From assembly GCA_944470555.2 (NCBI GenBank), contig OX104127.1:132929113-132993112 (forward strand): a stretch of 64,000 nucleotides of DNA, written 5' to 3'. Origin of the DNA: Heterobilharzia americana (Eukaryota > Platyhelminthes > Trematoda > Strigeidida > Schistosomatidae). This document shows positions 55,677 to 64,000 of this stretch, in pieces. The position numbers and the translations under genes were made by a program. The notes under the pieces were generated by a model. That model saw nothing but the letters and a program-made list of their open reading frames with translations, made no database searches and was not told the origin of the DNA. Each line of letters opens with the position of its first letter. The stretch's first letter is position 1.

Positions 55677-56074
55677 AGTTCACAAACTGTGATGGATATC
55701 CATTTTCCATAAGTGTGTCTGTTAAAAATTTCCTCTTTTCTCATTCATTGTATCAGATGTACAAATACGTTGGATTTTATTCAATAAGTATCTTATTAAG
55801 CCTGTCTTATATTCCATTGGATAAAAACTGTAGAAACTCAAGTAATGTCCTGTCCAATTAGGCGGATCTATCAGACTATCAATCTACAGAAAGCCTACTT
55901 GGACAGTACTTGAGTTTCTACAGCTTTTATCCAATGAAATCTAAGACAGGCTTAATAAGATGCTTATTGAATAGAATTTAACGTATTTGTACGTCTGATA
56001 CAATGGATGAGATGATAGGAGATTTCTAACAGTCATATTTATGGGAAACGGATATTCATTACAGTTTGTGAACT
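55677..56074. repeat. Long hairpin-forming inverted repeat downstream of paxillin
   Basis: Arms 55677-55862 and 55894-56074 pair over about 180 bases with roughly one mismatch in ten and a loop of about 30 bases. The ends are AGTTCACAAACTGT and ACAGTTTGTGAACT. It looks like a MITE or fold-back element and may lie in the 3' UTR if transcription reads past 55402. Confidence 0.85.
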
Positions 56075-56329
56075 TTCGTATCTCCCAGACATATTTACTG
56101 CTAAGTTACTGTCATAGTATAAAATAGGTTATTTCATTATTGATATACTCCTTTTTAGATTCTAAATTTCTTTACTCATTTCAATTATTATCTATTGACT
56201 TCTGAACAAAATAAGCTTCTATTACCAACCTACGCATAAATCACTTTTAATTGACTCGTTGAAAGTTACGTGTTTTAAATGTTTTTTTAAAAAAAGTAAT
56301 ACTTTTAATTGATTTTAGTTGAAGTTCAT

Positions 56330-56700
56330 CATGGACTTATATCAGTTAGAAGGACATTGAAAACCTGGAAGCACTGGACACCTGTTTCGTCCCACTATTA
56401 TGGGACTCCTCAGCAGTCTGCGACCACAGCCCCGCCATGCCAGGAATCGAACCCATGACTTTCAGGAGCCGTGGCCAGCACTTCACCATTGAGCTACTGG
56501 GTTGCAATCCAATGGTTTATATTTTCTACTTCCGTCAGTTCACGGTATCTCACGCCTTACACCAAATGTTGTCGTTGAGTAACTGTCCTCATTTTCGACT
56601 TCGTTGACTCCACTGGTCACGACTTCTCATTGAAACTTCGGGAATCACCAGTCGAAGCTAGTTACCACTGAGTGCTAGATTAATTCTATCTGGAGATTCC
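56330..56700 (-). mobile_element. Family B hammerhead SINE, near full length
   Basis: Minus strand leader (CACTCAGTGGTAACTAGCTT, GTGACCAGTGGAGTC), head (GTAGCTCAATGGTGAAGTGC, GGGTTCGATTCCTGGC), hammerhead at 56371-56420 and tail. Confidence 0.85.
56371..56420 (-). ncRNA. Hammerhead ribozyme motif, family B, structurally complete
   Basis: Minus strand: AGACTG, core CTGAGGA, stem II GTCCCA/TGGGAC (6 bp) with loop TAATAG, GAAA, CAGGTGTC, CAGTGC. Stem I has 4 bp next to the core (ACUG/CAGU). Core is complete except G at tolerant position 7. The longer stem II here shows paired changes relative to 48970. Confidence 0.72.
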
Positions 56701-56744
56701 TTGCTATTTATTAATTAATTTTCAGGTGGAATTCGTCATCGATG

Positions 56745-56965
56745 TGATCTGACAGAAGTAGGAAATACGGATAATTGGACTCCGACTCAGTGGCTTAATG
56801 GCAATATGTCGGCCATGGAACCTAAGGGTCCTGGACTCGAGCCCTGGTGAGGCCAGGCCACTGGTGAGCACTGATTAAAAGTCCCGTACTAAGACGAAAC
56901 AGTACTCCCATGTTTCCAATGTTTCTCCAACTAATGTCAGTCCATGATGAATTCCAACCTGAAAT
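56745..56965 (+). mobile_element. Family B hammerhead SINE, degraded
   Basis: Head (CAGTGGCTTAATGGCAATAT), then GCACTGATTAAAAGTCCCGT in place of the core, GAAACAGTACTCCC and tail. The core is lost and part of stem III is deleted. Confidence 0.7.
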
Positions 56966-57184
56966 CAATTAATAAATCCCCACAAACCTGCTAATAGAGT
57001 ATTACTTGTAAATGAAACACATTTTAAATCTTTACTTCTTGAGATGTAAATACAAGTACTACGTATTTGTGGTCCTTTGGATTATCTATATATGTCAGAT
57101 AGCAAGTCACAAAATAAACTATCCATTAAACTCATAAATTATTTATTTTGGAGATGAATGACGATTTTTAATTTAGAAGTAGTA

Positions 57185-57285
57185 TTCATCATGGACTACA
57201 ATCAGTTGGCGAACCATTTAAAGTCTGGGAGCACTGGACATCTGCTTCGTCCTAGTATGGAACTCCTCAGCAGTACGCACGCCAC
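57185..57285 (-). mobile_element. Family B SINE fragment joined to RTE copy E7
   Basis: Minus strand CTGAGGAGTTCCATACTAGG then GACGAAGCAGATGTCCAGTG. GAAA is GAAG. It breaks off at about 57285 into RTE sequence without an RTE 3' tail, so the junction is a rearrangement rather than a normal insertion. Confidence 0.65.
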
Positions 57286-58320
57286 AAGCTTTCATTTCTT
57301 CTTCACATGATCTCCTCCATGTCACCCTCGCCTCGGACGCCCAACTCGTCATTTCCCCTTCGGGTTCCAATCGAGGACCTGTGCATATTTGCTGGGTGGT
57401 AAGTTCTTGATTGGTTCGTTGCCAGCCAGCTAGCCAGCCAGCCACAATGAGTTCCTTGTTACTTATTCTTTGTGGCCCTCCTATCTGATCTTCAGTGTCG
57501 GTGTCGAGTGAGCGTAGGTGGCAGTTGTTGATAATGTATGTGTGTAGTTTGTTGAAGATGCTTTTCGTAGTGCACCACCAAGTCTGTCAACCATCACACA
57601 GAAGCACTGACTTGACGTTGGTGTTGGAAATCCGGATGTTGTTCACGCTTTATGCTGAGTGGAGTGGAGTGGAGTGAGTAGATCTGTACACTGATATGAG
57701 ATGAATGCAGGAGGGGCTGTCTCGCTGTGTTTTCGTTCCTGGTTTTAACATCGTCATGTGTGCCTGAGCCGCCTGTGGTTGGAAGGATGGTGCCTAGGCA
57801 GGTAGGTGGAAGAGACTACTTCCTTTAGATTTCTCGCGTTGATGATGATTGATGCTTGTTGTTGTTGGTTGGGTATCTTCATCACCTCTGTCTTCTCTAC
57901 GTTCACGTGAAGGAAGTGCCGTCTTCGCTGCCCTGCCTCTTCCACCAACTTGTCGGTTTTCGTCTGTAGATCTTCGACTTTGTGCGTCGAGACATTAGAC
58001 ATAAATCGTGGTCGGGGAAATGCAAATTTTCTAGGGTCTTTTCATCGATGAAAGAGCGTATGCACATCTTGTCACTGCTGACAGTTTGTTGCATGATCCA
58101 GTGGATCACAATGAGGAAGATCATTGATGGTGTAGTAGGCTGCAGCCTTGTCTTACACCTGTCTTGACTTCAAAGTTATCACTGAGGTTTGTATTGTGAA
58201 TCACTTAGCATGTGTCATCATCATATAGCAAATAGTTGTTGAATCAGGTTGATAAATGTTTGTGGCACGAGAAGCGTAGTGTTGAAATAGTTGCCGAATT
58301 ACTTCATGTTCAGCGCTATC
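57286..58320 (-). mobile_element. RTE fragment (E7), near-identical to part of E6
   Basis: It matches E6 from the GCCACAAGCTTTCATTTCTT point onward, 3.9 kb away in the same orientation, with one internal deletion of about 60 bases near 57380. Both ends are broken: no (TAA)n tail on the left and a cut at TGTTCAGCGCTATCGA on the right. Confidence 0.85.
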
Positions 58321-58440
58321 GATTTACCGCCCATTTGAAATAAAATGTTTATGATCGTTTATACTTTAATTCAATATTTGGTTTTATTTTTTCAACTAAG
58401 CTTTTGTCATGAATCACTATTCTCAGTTTGAAATCTTTAT

Positions 58441-60578
58441 TTCTCCGGGTTGCAACGAAGCTGTCGTCGTCTCAACAGGCGAGCGTTTATAACATACCTG
58501 ATACCCTATCCTTGGATGTAGTTAGGCAAAGGCATTAAACTCATTCGGTATGACAGGAATACACTGTGACTGTAAGCGTCTCCGCAAAATGTCCGCGCAG
58601 TCCAGTTGCCTCTTGATTTTCAAGTTCACTACTTCATTTGGCCCCAAAAGATTTATTAAACTACAAGGTCACATACGGTTACGGCTTTAAAAATATCGCT
58701 GTTGCACAAGACAAAACCGCGTGCCAACGCAGAAAAAAAAGTAGTCTGACCAGCTCATCACCTTTAAACAAAGAGGCTGTTATGCGTACGAAAAGACCGT
58801 CATAAAGTGTTGACACAGCCAGTAATTCTGCTGAATGTACCTTCTCCTCGGTACAGCGGTCTCAATCAAATCTAGCTACAAGTGAACCTGATCCTTCAGT
58901 TGCTCGTGAAAAGAAAACTGTTTGTACCGTCTTCCCTAAAGTTACCATAAACAGAAGCCCGCTGGGTGACAGAAAACTCAGATGCTCAGGCGAAACCTCA
59001 CCATATAAAGCGGAAACTTTCTTGAAGAAGGATAATTTCAGGCGCGTGTTTTCTAAGGACGGAGAAGAATATTTCATATCTAAGACACTGTCAATACACA
59101 AACCCAAAAGGCAAGTTTCCTGTCAAACTCCTTTCAGAAATGCATACCATGACAACCCTAGGTTGCATCGCACGAGACACTCCTTTGGACCACGTTTCTT
59201 TAATCACAGGGGTAGCGCTCAAATGTCCTACATATCACAAACAGCTAATCACTGTTCAACTGTGCGTCATAATAATCCTAGTCAATACTTTGGGAACAGA
59301 TGTATACCCTCTGCCAGAATCTTCCCCACTTATGAACCCCACCAAAATTTTTCCCAGTCCCCGCACAATATGCACGACCCATGGTGTTAAGGATCGTTCG
59401 ATCCCCCCCTCCCCCCGATAACACAGGGCTGGAACCAATCTCCTCGACTTACACCGGTCATAAACCATACCTTACGCCGACAGTAAAGTAGTGCTCGTTA
59501 AGAACCTATAGGTGCCTTGAAAAATTAGGTAATCACATGCGTGTGAGACAGAAACTCACCAGTCACACCCCACTGTTGAGTCTTGTCACGTCCAAGACAT
59601 AGGTAGTGCATCGTCTAGCGAACTAAATACCGGAAATTCTTTAGCTCACCCAGGCTTAAGAGACATAGTAAGTTACTTTGCAAGTCACATTAGTTTTTTT
59701 ACGCTTCAACTTATTGATGCCCGCTCGTTACTCAAGAAAATATCTGACTTAAGGACAATAGTTTTACTAACCAAACCCACAGCATTACTAGGTACTGAAT
59801 CATGGTGTACTGACTCAATCCTAGATATGGACCTATGCATAGATGGCCATACTCTATATCGCACTAATCGTGATCACAAGCGTGGTGGTGGCTGTTTGAT
59901 CTGTGTGTAGCCTTGCTACCTCAAATACGATTGAAGATGATATCTTAAATAATCTGCCGGACTCTTTTTGGGTCATTATAAACGGTACTAACTACAAAAT
60001 CCTCATAGGCTGTGTGTATAGAGCGCCATGTTCCACAAAAGAAAATGAACTGGTGGCTAGATCACTTGCCCACGCTGGATCCCTCACTGTCGACTTCAAA
60101 CTGCTTGCAGGCTACTTTAACTTACCTGAAGTTAACTGGGAGGTCGGTCGCGGCCCACAACGATTTGATGAAATACTTGCTGTCACAGATATCTATGGCT
60201 GAAAGCAATACATCCAGCAACCCACGCGTGGAGATAATATACTGCACCTAGTCTTCTGCTGTGACATCATCCCTGTCACTACCCACGTTAGTAGCGAATT
60301 CTCTAACAGTGACCATAGGATGGTATTCTGTTGCTTACCAATTCTTCCTCCCAATGAGAAAAACAAGCAATCTTCAAATTATACCCGGCATCGAAGCTAC
60401 AAGAATATAGAATGGGAAGTACTCATCGAGATCCTCAGGTGCTGTCCATGGGATGAATACTTTACCACAGCCTCATTAACAGACACACTCACTTTTCTGC
60501 AGAACTATAGAGCTACGTCTAGATACTGTTGCTCCTGTGAAAACAGTTAGGGTTTATAAGGAGCTAGACCCATATATA
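58441..60578 (+). mobile_element. CR1-like retrotransposon, 5' part with endonuclease, interrupted
   Basis: 58860-59390 may be ORF1 material, with an open stretch at 59022-59390. From about 59700 the plus strand gives LIDARSLLKKISDL, LLGTESWCTD, GHTLYRTNRDHKRGGGCLIC, then CVYRAPCSTKENE, LLAGYFNLPEVNWE and NSDHRMVF, the ordered blocks of a CR1-type endonuclease. Stops and shifts are present. The element resumes after the RTE copy at 63875. Confidence 0.85.
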
Positions 60579-63500
60579 ACCTCGCCTGGTTAACTAGTTC
60601 ACTAGTTACTAGCCGGTCCTAAGCCCGGGTAAACAGGGAAGGTTGGGCATGGGGCTGGCAACCCTACCCCGTGAAACAAATCCTACAGCCAAAGAAACTT
60701 CAAAGCACAAACAAAATATAAAAAATAAAAATAGAATTATTCCTCGCCGGAACCGGAGAGGCGAAATGACGCCAGTTGGTGAAAGACTTCTGGAAACCAA
60801 TTGGCCGATGTGTCGACTCTTCTCTTGATGAAAACGAAAGTAGGAACGGGGACATGGAATGTCCACACCATGTTTGAAGCTGGCTGGCAAGGCTGCCCAG
60901 ATTGCAAAAGAGATGAGAAGGTATCGCATTGAAGTGCTTGGGATTTGCGAAAGCAGATGGAATGGGAGTGGACTCTCCAAACTGCCAACTGGAGAGTCAA
61001 TAATCTACTCCGATATTGTCACCCAGACGGCAACCACGAACACACTGAGTTTTGGAGTGGCTATCATGATGTCCCTAAGAACATCAAAGGCTCTCATGCA
61101 GTGGGAACCAATCTCCTCCAGGATCATGACAGCAAGATTCAACTCAAAAGGAAGAAAGGTCACAATCATACAACGCTATGCACCTACAAATAATGCAGAG
61201 CAAGAGAAGAAGGAGTAATTCTACAGACAACTTCAATCAACGCTGGACAAGAACCCACTCCAGTTGGCGATATCAAAATTCTAATTGGCGACATGAATGC
61301 CAAACTGAGAGCAGACAACTAACCATGAGTCGAAAAGCGCTCGGTGAGGTGATGAACGAGAATGGAGAATTGTTTGCAGAATTCTGTGCATTCAACGATT
61401 TTGTGATTGGAGTCAGGCAGTGTGTTCAAGCACAAGGATATCCACAAAGCGACATGGATTTGATTTCACCAGACACCACGGCACACTAAAAATCAAATCG
61501 ACTTTATCTCAATCTCAAGAAAATGGAGACTCAGTCTACTTAACACAAGGTCAAGAAGAGGAGCAGATGTAGGTCCACACCACTCACTGTTTAGTGCAAG
61601 GAACCTAACTTCCAAATCAAGTTAAAAGCCTTCAAGGAGCTGGTGATAGACCACAGTTCAAGTACAACACCCAGAAAGCAAACTAAAGGATGAAACTACA
61701 AAGGAGATCTTCAAGGCAGCCATCAAGACAAAATGGGAGATATCGAGGAACATCCCTGAAGAAACCTGTGTGGAAGAACACTGGAAGTCTTTGAAAGAGA
61801 TGTGGAAAGAAACCTGCACAACTGTATTAGGAAGGAAGAAGAAAGAAGACAAGGAATGGATCTCGACGGATACCTGGAAGCTGATAGAGGAGAGGAGGAT
61901 GGTGAAACAGAAGATAAACCAGCGCAAGGATGCTCAACGACAGAGGAACTGAGCACAATGTATAAAACACTGGACAAAGAAGTGAAGAAGGGTGCACGGA
62001 AAGACAAAAGACACTTCTACGAAACACTGGCAAGTGAAGCAGAACAGGCTGCAGGTAAGAGAGATCTGACGACATTGTATCAAATAACCAGGTTGCTGTC
62101 TGGGAAGAGATCAACACAGATGAAACCAATAAAAGATGATGACGGAAATTTAATTACGAAACAAGAGAAACAGAGGAAACAATGGGCTGACCACTTCAAG
62201 AAGCTCTTGAATCGACCACCACGACCACCTACACTTCGTCCAGAAATACCACCTGCAGCCGCCGAACTACAAGTTAACATAAATCCTCCAACAAAAGTGG
62301 AAGTCCTGAACGCCATAAAGCTACTGAAATGTGGGAAAGCAGCAAGACCAGATGGGGTCCCGCCAGAAGTACTGAGAACAGATGCAGAGACAACAGCAGA
62401 CATGCTCACACCACCATTGCAGAAGGTGTGGAAGGAAGAGAAGGTACCTGGCGATTGGAAGAAGTGTTACCTTGTCAAACTGCCAAAGAAGGGAGACCTC
62501 AGTGCTTGCAAGAACTGGCGCGGAATCACTCTCCTGTCCACCCCAAGTAAAATATTAAGCCGCATCATCCTGGAGAGGCTAAAGGATGCACTGGATTCAA
62601 AACTACGACCGGAACAGGCAGACTTCAGGAAGTACAAATCATGTGCAGACCAAATTGCAACGCTTCGCATCATCATAGAACAGAGCATAGAATGGCAATC
62701 AGCTCTTTACCTCAACTTTATCGACTTTGAGAAGGCCTTTGACAGCGTCGACCGAGAGGTAATTTGAAAACTGCTTCATTACTATGGAGTACCGCAAACC
62801 TTTATCAGCCTCATTCAACAACTATATGAAGATGCCACATGCCAGCCAAGCAATTCACAATGGGAAGCTCAGTGATGCCTTTGAAGTGAAGACGGGAGTG
62901 AAACAAGGCTGTCTACTATCACCTATGATCTTCCTGATTGTGGTGGACTGGATCATGCAGCAAACAGTGGGGAGCTGTGAGAAGAGGGGGATACACTGGC
63001 TGGACTGCGGAAAAGAACCTAGAAGACTTGGATTTCGCCAGTGATGACTTGTGCCTGATGTCACATAAACTTGAAGATCTACAGGCGAAAACTAACAAGT
63101 TGTCAGAAGAGGTGAGGCAGCGAAGGAAGACGGGACTTCAGGTGAATATAGAGAAGACAGAGGTGATGAAGATACCGCACCAACAACTCCAACAACAGCA
63201 ACAACAACAAACTCCAGTCACCATCAACGAGAGAAACTTAAAGGAAGTAACTTCCTTCACCTACCCAGGCATGCAGCACTGTTTCAACTACAGGTGGCGG
63301 GACAGACGAGGATGTCAAAGTCAGAATCGGAAAAGCAAGACAGGTGTTCATTAGCCTGAAACCAGTGTGGAGATATTCTGCACTCAGCATGTGGAACAAG
63401 ATCCGGATTTTCAACACCAACGTCAAGTCAGTACTCCTGTATGGCTCAGAGACTTGGCGCATCACGAAAGGGATTTCCAACAAACTACAGACATTCATCA

Positions 63501-63874
63501 ACAACTGCTTACGCTCGCTCGATACTGAAGAACAGATGGATTGCCAGAAAGAATAAGCAACAATGAGCTCTGGGAACGAACCAACCAAGAACCTATCACT
63601 CAACAAATATGCAGGAGGAAATGGAGATGGATTGGGCATGCACTGAGAAGGCCGACTGGGGATATCACGCGTCAGACCGTCGAGTGGAATCCCCAGGGGA
63701 AGCGACGAGTTGGACGTCCGGGGGTGACATGGAGGAGGTCGTGCGAGGAGGAAATGAGAATTTCTGGGCTGTCGTGGAACCAGGTTCAAAAGATCTCAGA
63801 GAACAAAGGTCACTGGAGGCGTGCTACTGAAGCCCTATGTTCCACTAGGAACTCAAGGGACTAATAATAATAGG
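60579..63874 (+). mobile_element. RTE copy E8, near full length, inside the CR1-like element
   Basis: Starts AACCTCGCCTGG like E1 and ends CTAATAATAATAGG. CCCATATAT is duplicated at 60570-60578 and 63875-63883. Endonuclease and reverse-transcriptase blocks can be read in pieces (TARFNSKGRKVTIIQ, NWRGITLLS, FIDFEKAFDSVDR, GVKQGCLLSPMIF), but the frame is broken at many points: 61802-62767 is the longest open part and FADD reads FASDD. Inactive and more damaged than E1. Confidence 0.92.
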
Positions 63875-64000
63875 CCCATATATCTCTACCTTTAACCCCA
63901 CTAGTTTTACTCCAATTACTACTAGTTCATGTACTAGAGTGGAGTTCACTGTCGAAAGTATCATAGAGTCTATTAGAAGCCTGAGACTATCGACAGGTAC
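63875..64000 (+). mobile_element. CR1-like retrotransposon continues to window edge
   Basis: Joined after 60578, the plus frame continues into VEFTVESIIESIRSLRLSTG, like the region just before the reverse-transcriptase fingers of CR1 elements. Cut by the end of the window. Confidence 0.7.

Noticed and set aside
59140..59421. Second overlapping ORF at the CR1-like 5' part
   Set aside because: It is an alternative frame of the stretch read at 59022-59390; both may be relics and neither can be assigned firmly.

Overview
The window reads as nuclear DNA of a blood fluke, most likely Schistosoma or a close relative. It is AT-rich and one gene is spread across very long introns. The DNA between exons is packed with non-LTR retrotransposons (RTE-like and CR1-like), Penelope-like elements, tRNA-headed SINEs, and SINEs that carry hammerhead-ribozyme motifs of the kind known from the schistosome Sm-alpha repeat. 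I see no prokaryotic features, rRNA genes or CRISPR. The genus is inferred; the repeat types are read from the sequence.

Gene. One host gene runs on the + strand from 7610 to the stop codon at 55294-55296. I recognise six exons: 7610-7742, 31537-32070, 35698-35871, 45646-45764, 51006-51120 and 55030-55296. Their frames join without a break across all five introns (phase 0, 0, 0, 2, 0). The product is the C-terminal part of a paxillin-family focal-adhesion adaptor. It has an LD4-like motif, a linker with a run of 19 Asn, an LD5-like motif and four LIM domains. The 5' exons (LD1-LD3) should lie upstream of the window or were not recognised. Exon junctions cut through the zinc fingers, so no single exon encodes a complete LIM1, LIM2 or LIM3.

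Layout. 1-7609 is upstream or intronic DNA with a complete but frameshifted RTE element (468-3731, 12-bp target-site duplication) and a truncated relative (5808-6503). Intron 7743-31536 (23.8 kb) holds hammerhead SINEs, a long palindrome split by an RTE insertion (9881-11582), CR1-like and Penelope-like relics (12545-15306), another RTE piece (16434-17600), and a 1,162-bp inverted repeat of a second RTE-like family (23911-25072 and 29236-30397). Intron 32071-35697 holds a Penelope-like relic. Intron 35872-45645 holds SINEs, a head-to-head tRNA-SINE pair and inverted repeats. Introns 45765-51005 and 51121-55029 hold two 1.2-kb near-identical Penelope-like copies and an inverted pair of hammerhead SINEs. 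Downstream of the gene are a 400-bp hairpin-forming repeat (55677-56074), more SINEs, a truncated RTE, and a CR1-like element interrupted at 60579-63874 by a near-full-length RTE copy with a 9-bp target-site duplication.

The most interesting signal is a pair of short, tRNA-headed repeat families that each end in a hammerhead ribozyme. Family A matches the known Sm-alpha type (core CUGACGA here). Family B has core CUGAGGA, a stem I pairing GCACUG with CAGUGC, and a palindromic CAGCUG stem III. Several family B copies keep every conserved core base except the tolerant position 7.
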